Positions 36,524 to 45,849 are shown, counted from the first letter of the stretch. The stretch is 64,000 nucleotides of DNA from Sphingopyxis terrae subsp. terrae NBRC 15098 (GCF_001598815.1 NZ_BCZQ01000008.1:62001-126000); one strand, 5' to 3'. A program made the numbers and translations. The notes: a model not told the origin generated them from the sequence alone.

Positions 36524-37510
36524 TCAGGGCGCGGCGCGCACCTCGGTCGCTTCGGCGAGGATCAGCGCGAAGGCGGGATCGACATCGTCCCACACCGCGA
36601 TCGGCGTCCAGCCGCCGGCGCGGAGGAGCAGGCTGGCGTCGCGGGGGCCATATTTATGGCTGTTCTCGCTGTGGATCGTTTCGCCCTTCGCCATGGTATA
36701 GGAGCGGCCATCGACCGTGAAGTCGAGGTCGCACGCCGCGACCAGATGCATTTCGATGCGCGCATGAACATCGTTCCAGCAGGCGCGATGGTCGAAATTG
36801 GCAACGGGAATCGTGCCGTCCAGTTCGCGGTTGATCCGTTCGAGCAGATTGAGGTTGAACGCCGCGGTGACGCCAGCCGAATCGTCATAGGCGCGTTCGA
36901 GGGTGCCGATATCCTTGATCCGGTCGACCCCGATCAGCATCAGCGCGCCGTCGCCGAGCGCGCTGCGCCAATGGCGGAGCAGATCGACCGCGCTGCGCGC
37001 CACCATATTGCCAATCGTCGAGCCCGGAAAGAAGCCGAGTTTGGCAAGGCCGCAAATCTCGCGCGGGAGCGCCACCGGCTGGGTGAAGTCGGCCTCGACC
37101 GGATAGACCGGAAGGTCGGGAAAGCGTGCCGAGAGGGCGGCCGCGCTGTCGCGCAGAAAATCGCCCGAAATATCCACCGGCACATAGGCGCCGGGGGCAA
37201 TGGCATCGAGCAGCAGCGGCGTCTTCGTCGAGCTGCCCGATCCCAGCTCGACCACCGCGCGGCCCGGCCCGATCGCCGCCGCCAGTTCGCGCGCATGGCG
37301 CGTGAGCAGCGCCACCTCGCTGCGCGTCGGATAATATTCGGGCAGCCCGGTAATATCCTCGAACAACGCCGATCCGGTCGCGTCATAGAACCAGCGCGCC
37401 GGAATCGCCTTTTGCGCCTGCGACAATCCCGCATGAACGTCGGCGCGAAAGGCGATATCGACGCCGCTGTCATCGGCATCGACCTGCCGCAATTGGCGAA
37501 CAACGCCCAT
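36524..37510 (-). CDS. egtD: L-histidine N-alpha-methyltransferase
   Basis: The 328-residue product has PARWFYDATGSALFEDITGLPEYY at the N-terminus, the SAM motif ELGSGSSTKT and IHSENSHKY, all diagnostic of EgtD. It trimethylates histidine to hercynine, the first step of ergothioneine synthesis. It is translated from the egtB message; ATG 37510 has AGGA at a good distance, while GTG 37516 overlaps the egtB stop. Confidence 0.95.
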   Translation of the reverse strand: MGVVRQLRQVDADDSGVDIAFRADVHAGLSQAQKAIPARWFYDATGSALFEDITGLPEYYPTRSEVALLTRHARELAAAIGPGRAVVELGSGSSTKTPLLLDAIAPGAYVPVDISGDFLRDSAAALSARFPDLPVYPVEADFTQPVALPREICGLAKLGFFPGSTIGNMVARSAVDLLRHWRSALGDGALMLIGVDRIKDIGTLERAYDDSAGVTAAFNLNLLERINRELDGTIPVANFDHRACWNDVHARIEMHLVAACDLDFTVDGRSYTMAKGETIHSENSHKYGPRDASLLLRAGGWTPIAVWDDVDPAFALILAEATEVRAAP

Positions 37511-37512
37511 GA

Positions 37513-38835
37513 TCACAAATCCTTGGCAAGGCGCAGGCCAGTGAACTGCCAGCGCTGGTGGGGGTAGAAGAAATTGCGGTAGGAGGCGCGAACATGGCCG
37601 CGCGGGGTCGCACAGCTGCCACCGCGCAGCACGAACTGGCCGCTCATGAACTTGCCGTTATACTCGCCGACCGCGCCCGGCGCGGCGCGAAAACCGGGAT
37701 AGGGGCGATAGGCGCTGCCGGTCCATTCCCAGACGCCGCCGAACATCCCCGCAAGCGCAGCGCCGTCCGATGCGGCGCCGTCCGCCGCCGCCGGATGCAC
37801 CGGGCCGGCGGCATCGAGCTGCTGCCCCGCGCGCGGATCATATCCCGCCGCCGCCGCTTCCCATTCAAATTCGGTCGGCAGCCGCGCCCCGGCCCAGCTG
37901 GCGAAGGCGTCGGCTTCGAAAAAGCTGATGTGCGTCACGGGAGCGGCGGGATCGATCGCCTGCCATCCGGCAAGGGTGAACTGGCGATCGCCCTCCCAAT
38001 AGGCGGGGGCGTCGATGCCTTCTGCCTGGACCCATGCCCAGCCGTCGCTGAGCCACAGCGACGGGGTGCAATAGCCGCCGTCGGCGATGAAGTCGCGCCA
38101 TTCGCCGTTCGTTACCGGTCGATTGGCGAGCGCATGCGGCGCAAGAAGCGCCGAAAAGCGCGGAAGTTCACAGTCGAATGCGAAACCCTCGCCCTCATGC
38201 CCCACGGCAACGATCCCTTCCGTTCCCGCGATCCAGCGCAGCGGCCCCGCCGCGGCGGACGGTGGCGAAGAATCGGCGGAAAACTGCGCAACTTCATTCG
38301 CGATTGCACTGTCGGAAGCGTCCCAGACGGCGGGGCCGAGCGGGTTCTGCGCGAACAGATGCTTGATGTCGGTGAGCAGCAATTCCTGATGCTGCTGTTC
38401 ATGATGGATGCCAAGCTCGACGAGCGCGCGTGCGGCCGGCGACAGCGTCGGCAGCGCCTTCACGATGGCCGCATCGACATGCCCGCGCCAATCGCGCACC
38501 GCATCGAGCGACGGCCGCGTCAGCAGGCCGCGGCGCGGGCGCGCGTGGCGCGGCCCCTCTGCCTCATAATAGCTGTTGAACAGATAGGCGAAGCGGTCAT
38601 CGAACAGCGAATAGCCGGGGCAATGATCGCGCAGGACGAAGGTTTCGAAAAACCAGCTCGTATGGGCGAGATGCCATTTAGCGGGCGATGCGTCGGGCAT
38701 CGACTGCACGCTGGCGTCGGCGTCGGACAGGCGCGCGACAAGGTCGAGCGAGAGCTGCCGCGTCGCAGTGAAGCGCCGGGTCAGGTCGTCCGCCAAAGGA
38801 GCGGTCGCGGGCGAAGCATCGGTTCGGCTGGCCAT
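37513..38835 (-). CDS. egtB: Ergothioneine sulfoxide synthase EgtB
   Basis: The 440-residue product has a DinB-like domain with the iron ligands in HLAHTSWFFETF and HEQQHQE (HxxxHxE), then an FGE-sulfatase domain ending in RGGSCATPRGHVRASYRNFF. It joins a thiol to hercynine with O2 and Fe(II). The first possible codon (TTG 38883) falls on the -10 box, so ATG 38835 is preferred. No egtA, egtC or egtE is in the window; the thiol donor and lyase come from elsewhere. Confidence 0.94.
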   Translation of the reverse strand: MASRTDASPATAPLADDLTRRFTATRQLSLDLVARLSDADASVQSMPDASPAKWHLAHTSWFFETFVLRDHCPGYSLFDDRFAYLFNSYYEAEGPRHARPRRGLLTRPSLDAVRDWRGHVDAAIVKALPTLSPAARALVELGIHHEQQHQELLLTDIKHLFAQNPLGPAVWDASDSAIANEVAQFSADSSPPSAAAGPLRWIAGTEGIVAVGHEGEGFAFDCELPRFSALLAPHALANRPVTNGEWRDFIADGGYCTPSLWLSDGWAWVQAEGIDAPAYWEGDRQFTLAGWQAIDPAAPVTHISFFEADAFASWAGARLPTEFEWEAAAAGYDPRAGQQLDAAGPVHPAAADGAASDGAALAGMFGGVWEWTGSAYRPYPGFRAAPGAVGEYNGKFMSGQFVLRGGSCATPRGHVRASYRNFFYPHQRWQFTGLRLAKDL

Positions 38836-38881
38836 GGTTTGACAATCCCCCGAAGAGCGATTCGGTTTCGTCGCCTGCCCC

Positions 38882-38925
38882 AATATGGTTACAGGACGGA
38901 GAATTGTCTAGAACAAAAGAAGAAC
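38882..38925 (-). promoter_or_regulatory. egtB promoter with adjacent LexA-like box
   Basis: On the minus strand TAGACA (38910-38905) and CATATT (38887-38882) lie 17 bases apart. Directly upstream, 38925-38911 reads GTTC-N7-GTTC with an all-pyrimidine centre, the form of alphaproteobacterial LexA boxes. About two such matches are expected by chance in 64 kb. Confidence 0.5.
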
Positions 38926-38941
38926 AATATGGCGATCGGTC

Positions 38942-39523
38942 CTAGCGCGTCGCGCCGGGTTTCCACAGGATGTCACCGCCCGCCGCGGCGTTGAGGTGGC
39001 GCGTCGCGACGAACAGATGGTCGGACAGGCGGTTAAGATAGGCCAGCGCCAGCGGGTTGAGCGGCCGCGTCGCCGACGCCGCGACCGCCGCACGTTCGGC
39101 GCGGCGCGCGATCGCGCGCGCGAGGTGGAGGCGCGCCGCGGCTTCGGTGCCGCCGGGCAGGATGAAGCTGGACAGCGGCGCGAGCCTGTCGTTCATCGCG
39201 TCGATCTCTGCCTCCAGCCGCGCGATCTGGCTCGCGACGATGCGCAGCGCCATTTCGTGCGGGCCGAAGCCATGCTGCGGATCGGCAGGCGTCGCGAGAT
39301 CGGCGCCAAGGTCGAACAATTCGTTCTGGATGCGCGCGAACATCGCCGCTGCCTCGCCGCCCGCGGGCAGCGCCGCGACCGCGATACCGAGGGCGCTGTT
39401 CGCCTCGTCGACGTCGCCGATCGCTTCCATCAGCGCGTCGGACTTGGCGATGCGCGACCCGTCGACGAGGCCCGTCGTGCCGTCATCGCCGGTGCGCGTA
39501 TAGATTTTGTTGAGCTTGACCAT
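38942..39523 (-). CDS. ATP:cob(I)alamin adenosyltransferase, PduO type
   Basis: The 193-residue product begins with the ATP-binding loop IYTRTGDDGTTGL and has GDVDEANSALG and PGGTEAAARLHLARAIARRAER, the PduO signatures. It makes adenosylcobalamin from cob(I)alamin and ATP, often to supply methylmalonyl-CoA mutase. It is preceded on the same strand by the HIG1 gene (31-base gap). Confidence 0.95.
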   Translation of the reverse strand: MVKLNKIYTRTGDDGTTGLVDGSRIAKSDALMEAIGDVDEANSALGIAVAALPAGGEAAAMFARIQNELFDLGADLATPADPQHGFGPHEMALRIVASQIARLEAEIDAMNDRLAPLSSFILPGGTEAAARLHLARAIARRAERAAVAASATRPLNPLALAYLNRLSDHLFVATRHLNAAAGGDILWKPGATR

Positions 39524-39554
39524 AAGCGAGGGGCTGCGGGCGGACGCGCCGCGA

Positions 39555-39779
39555 TCAGCTGCCCGCGGCGAGAAGGCCGATCAGCACGATCAGGATGATC
39601 GTCACCGCCTGCCACTTCACGCGCGCCATCATCATCCGGTTCTGCATGAGCTGATTTTCATGCTCATTGCCCTCCATCGCGGCGCGGTGACCCTGCGCGA
39701 AATAGAAGAGCCCGCGCGCGAGCGCGAAGAGGACGAGGCCGGCCGACGCAACGACCGCAAGGATGAGAAGCACCTGCAT
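39555..39779 (-). CDS. Two-helix HIG1-domain membrane protein
   Basis: The 74-residue product has two helices (about 3-25 and 56-72) joined by a charged loop with NQLMQNRMMMARVKWQA, a HIG1 hallmark (hypoxia-induced gene 1). Eukaryotic relatives modulate respiratory complexes III and IV; a bacterial role there is plausible, since ctaA shows that this cell has an aa3-type oxidase. It is 9 bases downstream of gluQ on the same strand. Confidence 0.88.
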   Translation of the reverse strand: MQVLLILAVVASAGLVLFALARGLFYFAQGHRAAMEGNEHENQLMQNRMMMARVKWQAVTIILIVLIGLLAAGS

Positions 39780-39788
39780 GTCTTCTAT

Positions 39789-40649
39789 TTAGGGCATTTG
39801 CAGCGAATATCCAGCCGGAAGCCGCCCGGCGCGCAAATCGTCGGCCAGCGCGCGCCCGTCCGCGCCCGTAGCGCGCAGCGCGGCAAGCGCCGCCGCGCCG
39901 TCGCGCTTGGCGAGCCGCTTGCCGTCGGCGCCGCAGACAAGCGCATGGTGGCGGTAGACCGGCGTCGCAAAACCAAGCAGCGCCTGAAGCAGCCGGTGGA
40001 CGTCGGTCGAGGCGATCAGATCGGCGCCGCGAACCACCAACGTCACCCCCATCGCGGCATCGTCGATCGTGCTCGCGAGATGATAGCTGGCGGGGGCATC
40101 CTTGCGCGCGAGGACGACGTCGCCATGCGCGGCGGGATCGGCGGCGCGCGGCCCCCGCCCCTCCTCCTCCCAGACGAGCGGCCCCGCAATCGCGACCGCG
40201 CTTGCCATGTCGAGCCGCCAGCAATGCGCCTCCTGCGCCAATCGCCGTTCGCGCTCGGCCGCGCCGAGGTGGCGGCAGGTGCCGGGATAGAGCGGCGCGC
40301 CGTCCGCCGGTGCGCCGTGCGGCGCCGCGAGGCTGGCGGCAATATCGGCGCGGGTGCAGAAGCAGGGGTAGACGAGCCCGCGGGCACGAAGACCGGCAAG
40401 CGCGGCGGCATAATCGCCCAGATGCTGCGACTGGCGAACCGGCGCGCCGTCGAAAGTCAGGCCCAGCCACTCGAGATCGGCGAGCGCAGCGCCGACAAAC
40501 GCCTCGCGCGAGCGGCTGCCGTCGATGTCGTCGATGCGGAGGTGGAACGCGCCGCCCGCGGCGCGCGCGGCATCATGCGCCAGGATCGCACTGAACGCGT
40601 GGCCAAGGTGCAGTTCGCCGGTCGGGCTGGGGGCGAAGCGGGTCAGCAT
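39789..40649 (-). CDS. gluQ: Glutamyl-Q tRNA(Asp) synthetase
   Basis: The 286-residue product is a short class I synthetase: FAPSPTGELHLGHAFSA (HIGH motif as HLGH), the zinc-type CFCTRAD...YPGTC, and KRLAKRDGA in place of KMSKS. It lacks the anticodon-binding domain, so it is GluQ-RS, which attaches glutamate to queuosine in tRNA(Asp). ATG 40649 is set by the conserved start MLTRFAPSPTG; the frame upstream to 40715 has no homology. Confidence 0.95.
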   Translation of the reverse strand: MLTRFAPSPTGELHLGHAFSAILAHDAARAAGGAFHLRIDDIDGSRSREAFVGAALADLEWLGLTFDGAPVRQSQHLGDYAAALAGLRARGLVYPCFCTRADIAASLAAPHGAPADGAPLYPGTCRHLGAAERERRLAQEAHCWRLDMASAVAIAGPLVWEEEGRGPRAADPAAHGDVVLARKDAPASYHLASTIDDAAMGVTLVVRGADLIASTDVHRLLQALLGFATPVYRHHALVCGADGKRLAKRDGAAALAALRATGADGRALADDLRAGRLPAGYSLQMP

Positions 40650-40774
40650 GGCGTGGCGGCCGAATCCATATGCTGTGGAGCTCTCAATCCATCCATTCCA
40701 TATATTGCGACACATCCCCCCTTGACGCCAGATTCTGATGCGTCATGTAATGATGGTGTCACGCGAGGAAGGCA

Positions 40775-41386
40775 GTGGCGCGCCATCCCGAGCAGCATAG
40801 GGGGCAGCGTTACCAAGCCATGTTCCATCCCGATCTTGCCCGGCATCCCGATAATTGTCCGGCTCTCGTCCTCAATGCAGATTATACGCCGCTGAGTTAT
40901 TACCCGCTGAGCCTGTGGCCGTGGCAGACCGCGGTCAAGGCGGTATTCCTCGACCGCGTCACGATCGTCGAGAATTACGAGCGCGAAATCCATTCGCCGA
41001 CGCGGACGATGCCGATCCCCAGCGTCATCGCGCTGCGGCAATATGTGAAACCGTCGCAATATCCCGCCTTCACGCGCTTCAACCTGTTCCTGCGCGATCG
41101 CTTCGCCTGCCAATATTGCGGGTCGGGCAAGGATCTGACCTTCGACCATGTCGTGCCGCGGCGGCTGGGCGGGCGGACGAGCTGGGAAAATGTCACCACC
41201 GCCTGTGCGCCGTGCAATCTGCGCAAGGGCGGGCGAACGCCGGCGCAGGCGCATATGCCGCTGCACCAGAAGCCGTGGCGCCCGACGAGCTGGCAGCTTC
41301 AGGACAATGGCCGCGCTTTTCCGCCGGGCTATCTGCACGAAAGCTGGATCGACTGGCTTTACTGGGATGTCGAACTGGAGGGCTGA
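40775..41386 (+). CDS. HNH endonuclease family protein
   Basis: The 203-residue product has an HNH core: CQYCG...LTFDHVVPRRLGG...WENVTTACAPCNLRKG, with two Cys pairs for structural zinc. An N-terminal part with ALVLNADYTPLSYYPLSLW is shared with a widespread chromosomal family whose role is unknown. GTG 40775 has GAGGA at five bases; ATG 40820 (MFHPDL) is the other candidate. It is divergent from gluQ and has no mobile-element context. Confidence 0.85.
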   Translation: MARHPEQHRGQRYQAMFHPDLARHPDNCPALVLNADYTPLSYYPLSLWPWQTAVKAVFLDRVTIVENYEREIHSPTRTMPIPSVIALRQYVKPSQYPAFTRFNLFLRDRFACQYCGSGKDLTFDHVVPRRLGGRTSWENVTTACAPCNLRKGGRTPAQAHMPLHQKPWRPTSWQLQDNGRAFPPGYLHESWIDWLYWDVELEG

Positions 41387-41450
41387 CAGGCCCGGTTCAG
41401 CCGGAGGGTGCCAGACGGTCGCCAAATATTTGGTCAACAGGAGTATCGTC

Positions 41451-41873
41451 ATGAACCGCGCCGTCGCTTCGCTCGCCATCGGCCTCGCCGCCCTCCCGCT
41501 CGCCGCCTGCGCAAGCTTCGCGCCGGCCGAGCGGCCCGTGTCGGTGACCGGCGCGATCACCTATCGCGAGCGCATGGCGCTGCCGCCGACGGCGCAGGTC
41601 GAGGTGACGCTGGCCGACGTCAGCCTGATGGATGCGCCCGCGTCGGTGATCGCACGCCAGAGCTTCACCGCCGACGGCCGGCAGGTGCCCTTCGCCTTTT
41701 CACTGACCGTCGACCAGCGCCGGCTCGACCCGCGCCACAGCTATGCCGTGGCGGCGCGGATCACCGATGCGTCGGGCAAGCTGATGTTCATCACCGACAC
41801 GCGCAACAGCGTGACCTTCGACGGTGCGCCGCGGATCGACCTGGGCACGCTGGTGATGGTGAAGACGCGCTGA
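41451..41873 (+). CDS. YbaY-family lipoprotein
   Basis: The 140-residue product has lipobox LAAC and a YbaY domain: VSVTGAITYRERMALPPTAQVEVTLADVS and PFAFSLTV...YAVAARITDASGKLMFITDT. The domain is a small beta-sandwich in the cell envelope; function is not known. CAGGAG is nine bases from the ATG. Its stop is two bases from the stop of the convergent gene. Confidence 0.9.
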   Translation: MNRAVASLAIGLAALPLAACASFAPAERPVSVTGAITYRERMALPPTAQVEVTLADVSLMDAPASVIARQSFTADGRQVPFAFSLTVDQRRLDPRHSYAVAARITDASGKLMFITDTRNSVTFDGAPRIDLGTLVMVKTR

Positions 41874-41875
41874 CT

Positions 41876-42430
41876 TCAGCCGTCACAGTTGAGGTCTGTG
41901 CGCACGCCCATTTCATGCAGCATCTTTTCGACTCTCGGAAAGTCGAACTGCCATTCGTCATGGGAATCGGTCCGGCGAAGCGCGGGGGTCATGTCGATAC
42001 CTTGGCAGCAGTAGCAGACTTGAATCTCGCCGAGCTGACGCCCCGATCCGTCATAATAGCGAAAGAAGTGATGCGGAATAAAGCAAGCCGCATGGACCCG
42101 CTCAGCCCATTCCTTCTTTGTCAGACGGTAAAGAAATACCGATCCGTCGAGGGTATCCCGTTGCGCCTTTGTCAGGCGAATGCCTTCGGGTCGCGACGTC
42201 CAATTCCCCATCTTTTCCTGATCGTCATAAGATAGATCTTCAACGAACAGGCGGACTTCGGAGGCTTGCGGCCACGGCCTGACCGGCGTGGCTCCAGCCA
42301 AAGGCTTGGAGGGCGGTGATAGAATATACTCGTCGACCGATACCTCCGATCCCATGGCCAGCGACAAAGCAACGCCCACGGACAGGAGCAGTGCCGTCCA
42401 GACGGCGATCATGGCGCTTTGTTGCTTCAT
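41876..42430 (-). CDS. Orphan exported or anchored protein with CYCC motif
   Basis: The 184-residue product starts with an N-terminal helix (MIAVWTALLLSVGVALSLAMG) and has a soluble domain with a helix-rich middle (RLTKAQRDTLDGSVFLYRLTKKEW). Cysteines occur in AACFIPHHFFRYY and QVCYCCQGID, and one near the end, possibly a metal or heme site. The DNA is less GC-rich than its neighbours. No family comes to mind. GAGGGA precedes ATG 42430. Confidence 0.72.
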   Translation of the reverse strand: MKQQSAMIAVWTALLLSVGVALSLAMGSEVSVDEYILSPPSKPLAGATPVRPWPQASEVRLFVEDLSYDDQEKMGNWTSRPEGIRLTKAQRDTLDGSVFLYRLTKKEWAERVHAACFIPHHFFRYYDGSGRQLGEIQVCYCCQGIDMTPALRRTDSHDEWQFDFPRVEKMLHEMGVRTDLNCDG

Positions 42431-42539
42431 ATGATTTCCCTCAGCCCAACCCATTTCAATAGCTTTAACAGACACGCAATAAAGGCATAGCTATGCGTCG
42501 CTTGACCCGGCGCCTGTTGCGGTGCAGCAAGCTGAGTCC

Positions 42540-45209
42540 ATGGGCCCTCCAATCCAGATCTCGCAGAATCCCGACATTCGCTATCTCGGGCGGATCCTCG
42601 GCGACGTCATTCGCGCCTATGGCGGCGAAAAGCTGTTCCGGCAGACCGAATATATCCGGTCGTCGAGCGTCGACCGGCATCGCGGCATCGCGGGCGCCGA
42701 GACGATCGATCCGGGGCTGGAGGCGCTGAGCCTCGACGATACCATCGCCTTCGTGCGCGGTTTCATGCTGTTTTCGATGCTCGCCAATCTGGCCGAAGAC
42801 CGGCAGGGCGTCGCCGCCGAGCCCGAGGCGACGGTGGCGGCAGCGCTGGCGCGGCTGAAGCAGGACGGCATCGATGGCGATGCGGTCGCGGCGCTGCTCG
42901 ACGCCGCGCTGGTCGCGCCGGTGCTCACCGCGCACCCGACCGAGGTGCGCCGCAAGTCGATGCTCGACCACAAGAACCGCATCGCCGAGCTGATGCGGCT
43001 GCGCGATGCCGGCGTCGAGGAAACCGCAGAGGGCGATGTCGTCGAGGAGGCAATCCGCCGCCAGATCGTGCTGCTGTGGCAGACGCGGCCGCTGCGCACC
43101 GAAAAATTGTTCGTCGCCGACGAGATCGACAATGCGCTGACCTATTTGCGCGACGTGTTCGTGCCCGTGATCCCCAAGCTTTATGCGCGCTGGGAACAGG
43201 AGCTGGGCGCGCGCCCGGCAAGTTTCCTGCGCGTCGGGAGCTGGATCGGCGGCGACCGTGACGGCAATCCCTTCGTCACCGCCGAGACGCTGCATATGGC
43301 GACGAGCCGCAACGCCGCCGCGGTGCTCGGCCATTATATCGACGCGGTGCATGCACTGGGCGCCGAACTGTCGGTGTCGTCGTCGCTCGCGACGGTCCCC
43401 GAAGCGGTCGAGGCGCTGGCCGCGGCGAGCGGCGATACCGCGCCGAGCCGCAGCGACGAGCCCTATCGCCGCGCCCTGTCGGGCATTTATGCCCGGCTGT
43501 GCGCAACCTATGCCGGCATCGTCGGGCGCGCGCCGCCGCGGCCGTCGGCGCTGGCCGGCGACGCCTATGCCGCCCCCGCCGAATTCCGCCGCGACCTCGT
43601 CACGATCGCTGCCGGCCTGTCGGCGAGCGGCGAGGGCCAGCTCGGCGGCATCGGCGCGCTCGGCCGGTTGATCCGCGCGGTCGAGGTCTTCGGTTTCCAC
43701 CTTGCGACGCTCGACATGCGGCAGAACAGCGCGGTGCACGAACGCGTGCTCGCCGAGTTGCTCGCGGTCGCGGGGGTCGAAGGCGATTATCTCGGCCTGG
43801 GCGAAGAGGCGCGCGTCGACCTGCTGCGCCGCGAACTGGCGACCAACCGCCCGCTTGCCGCGCCGTGGCATCAGTGGAGCGAGGAGACCGCCGGCGAACT
43901 CGCGATCGTCCACGCCGCCGCCGCGATCCGCGCCAAGCTGGGCGCCGAGGCGATCGTCCAGTGGATCATCAGCAAGGCCGAAAGCCTGTCCGACCTGCTC
44001 GAGGTCCATGTCCTCGCCCGCGAAGCCGGACTGTGGTCGGCCGAGGCGCAGGACAATCTGATGGTCGTGCCGCTGTTCGAAACCATCGCCGACCTCGATG
44101 ATGCGCCGGGGATCATGGCCGCCTATTTCGCGCTGCCCGAGATTGCACCGCATGTCGTCGCGCGCGGGCATCAGGAAGTGATGATCGGCTATTCGGATTC
44201 GAACAAGGATGGCGGCTATCTGACCTCGACCTGGGGGCTCTATCAGGCATCGGAAGCGTTGACCCCGGTGTTCGAGGCCGCCGATACCGCGATGCAGCTT
44301 TTCCACGGTCGCGGCGGTGCGGTCGGGCGCGGCGGCGGCAGTGCCTTTGCCGCGATTCGCGCGCAGCCCGCGGGGACGGTGCAGGGCCGCATTCGCATCA
44401 CCGAACAGGGCGAAGTGATCGCGGCCAAATATGGCACTGCCGACAGCGCCGCGACCAATCTGGAGGCGATGGTATCGGCAAGCCTGCTCGCCAGCCTCGA
44501 GCCCGAGGCGATGAGCGCGGACGACGCCGGGCGCTTTGCGGGCGCAATGACCGCGCTGTCGAACGACGCCTTTGCCGCCTATCGCGGGCTCGTTTACGAC
44601 ACGCCCGCCTTCAAGGACTTCTTCCGTGCAATGACGCCGATCGCCGAGATCGCGACGCTGAAGATCGGATCGCGGCCGTCGAGCCGCACCAAATCGACCG
44701 CGATCGAGGATCTGCGCGCGATTCCCTGGGTGTTCAGCTGGGCGCAGGCGCGCACCATGCTGCCCGGCTGGTACGGCACCGGTGAAGCCTTTGCGGCGTT
44801 CGCGGACCAGGCGCTGCTCGCCGATATGGCGCAAAGCTGGCCCTTCTTTGGCGCGCTGCTGGGCAATATGGAAATGGTGCTGGCGAAATCGGACATCGGC
44901 ATCGCCGCGCGCTATGCCGAACTGGCCGGGCATGTGGGCGGGCATGCGGCGATCTTTTCGCGCATCCGCGACGGCTGGCACCGCGCCCACGACGGGCTTT
45001 TGACGATCACCGGCCAGTCGCGGCTGCTCGAGAATAATCCGGCGCTCGAGGCATCGATCCGCCTGCGCCTCCCCTATATCGAGCCGCTCAACCTGCTGCA
45101 GATCGAATTGATGAAGCGCCACCGCGCGGGCGAAACCGACCCCCGCATCGCCGAGGGCATCCAGTTGACCATCAACGCGATCGCGACCGCGCTGCGCAAC
45201 AGCGGGTAG
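42540..45209 (+). CDS. ppc: Phosphoenolpyruvate carboxylase
   Basis: The roughly 889-residue product contains the catalytic sites TAHPTEVRRKS, the substrate loops GYSDSNKDGGYL and FHGRGGAVGRGGG, and RQNSAVHERV. It carboxylates PEP to oxaloacetate. The C-terminus ends in LTINAIATALRNSG, the conserved end. The start is uncertain: ATG 42540 or GTG 42522; neither has a good ribosome site. A long frame on the opposite strand is a shadow. Confidence 0.96.
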   Translation: MGPPIQISQNPDIRYLGRILGDVIRAYGGEKLFRQTEYIRSSSVDRHRGIAGAETIDPGLEALSLDDTIAFVRGFMLFSMLANLAEDRQGVAAEPEATVAAALARLKQDGIDGDAVAALLDAALVAPVLTAHPTEVRRKSMLDHKNRIAELMRLRDAGVEETAEGDVVEEAIRRQIVLLWQTRPLRTEKLFVADEIDNALTYLRDVFVPVIPKLYARWEQELGARPASFLRVGSWIGGDRDGNPFVTAETLHMATSRNAAAVLGHYIDAVHALGAELSVSSSLATVPEAVEALAAASGDTAPSRSDEPYRRALSGIYARLCATYAGIVGRAPPRPSALAGDAYAAPAEFRRDLVTIAAGLSASGEGQLGGIGALGRLIRAVEVFGFHLATLDMRQNSAVHERVLAELLAVAGVEGDYLGLGEEARVDLLRRELATNRPLAAPWHQWSEETAGELAIVHAAAAIRAKLGAEAIVQWIISKAESLSDLLEVHVLAREAGLWSAEAQDNLMVVPLFETIADLDDAPGIMAAYFALPEIAPHVVARGHQEVMIGYSDSNKDGGYLTSTWGLYQASEALTPVFEAADTAMQLFHGRGGAVGRGGGSAFAAIRAQPAGTVQGRIRITEQGEVIAAKYGTADSAATNLEAMVSASLLASLEPEAMSADDAGRFAGAMTALSNDAFAAYRGLVYDTPAFKDFFRAMTPIAEIATLKIGSRPSSRTKSTAIEDLRAIPWVFSWAQARTMLPGWYGTGEAFAAFADQALLADMAQSWPFFGALLGNMEMVLAKSDIGIAARYAELAGHVGGHAAIFSRIRDGWHRAHDGLLTITGQSRLLENNPALEASIRLRLPYIEPLNLLQIELMKRHRAGETDPRIAEGIQLTINAIATALRNSG

Positions 45210-45218
45210 GCTAGCAGA

Positions 45219-45301
45219 TTCGTCATCCCGGCGAAGGCCGGGATCTCAACTTCGCGTCATTTCGCGCCGTCGAGACCCCGGCCTTCGCCGGGGTGACGAT
45301 T
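45219..45301. repeat. REP-type inverted pair after ppc
   Basis: Two 22-base inverted arms (CGTCATCCCGGCGAAGGCCG at 45221 and its near complement ending at 45299) enclose a spacer of about 35 bases. This GTCATCCCGGCGAAGGCCGG unit is a common interspersed palindrome in alphaproteobacteria. It sits between convergent stops and could end transcription. Confidence 0.8.
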
Positions 45302-45333
45302 AAAGGAAAGCCGCGATTGAAACAGGATTCCGC

Positions 45334-45849
45334 TCAGCTCTTGACGATCCGCACCTCGCCCTTGCTCGTCTCGCCCGCGGGTTCGAAGCTGATCGTGAAA
45401 TCGGCGCCGTCCTTGTCGGTCCCGCGCAGCGTGTCGCCGGCGCGCTGGACCTGGATATTCTTCTTCGCAAATTCGCCGGCCATCCAGTCGGCCGCCTTGG
45501 CGGGCGCGGCGGGCGAGGTGAAGCCGAGGCGCACCGTCGCCTTGTCGGCGCCGCCCTTGTCGCTCGCATTGACATCGATGCTTGCGATCTTGCTGCCCGG
45601 ATAGAGCTTCACCCCGTCGATGTCGAAATCGCTATCGACGTCGATATTGGCGAAATCGGGGAGTTTGAAGCTCATCGAACCGTGATCGCCGTCGATGCTG
45701 ACCTTGCCGCCATCCTTGCCGGCGGTGATCCGGACATTGCCGCCGTCGCCATCGGCATTCACCGTGACTTCGGCCTTATCGCTCTTGTCTTCGGCGTGCC
45801 CGCAGGCGCCGAGCAACAGCATCGGGGGAATCAGGAAGGCGAAACGCAT
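45334..45849 (-). CDS. Lipoprotein of unknown function
   Basis: The 171-residue product has lipobox LLGAC. The mature domain is rich in Asp/Gly/Lys repeats (VTVNADGDGGNVRITAGKDGGKVSIDGDHG, then DFDIDGVKLYPG) and ends with EVRIVKS. The repeats resemble a beta-strand-rich surface domain. CAAGGAG precedes the ATG. It is convergent with ppc. Function unknown. Confidence 0.78.
   Translation of the reverse strand: MRFAFLIPPMLLLGACGHAEDKSDKAEVTVNADGDGGNVRITAGKDGGKVSIDGDHGSMSFKLPDFANIDVDSDFDIDGVKLYPGSKIASIDVNASDKGGADKATVRLGFTSPAAPAKAADWMAGEFAKKNIQVQRAGDTLRGTDKDGADFTISFEPAGETSKGEVRIVKS

Noticed and set aside
38836-38883. TTG start adding 16 residues to EgtB
   Set aside because: It lies on the -10 box of the likely promoter; ATG 38835 has a ribosome site.
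40775-41386. HNH gene as a sign of a homing or restriction element
   Set aside because: No methylase, intein or intron context; belongs to a common chromosomal family.
42465-45122. 885-residue frame opposite ppc
   Set aside because: Low-complexity Arg/Asp/Gly composition and exact antisense of a conserved enzyme; a GC-rich shadow.
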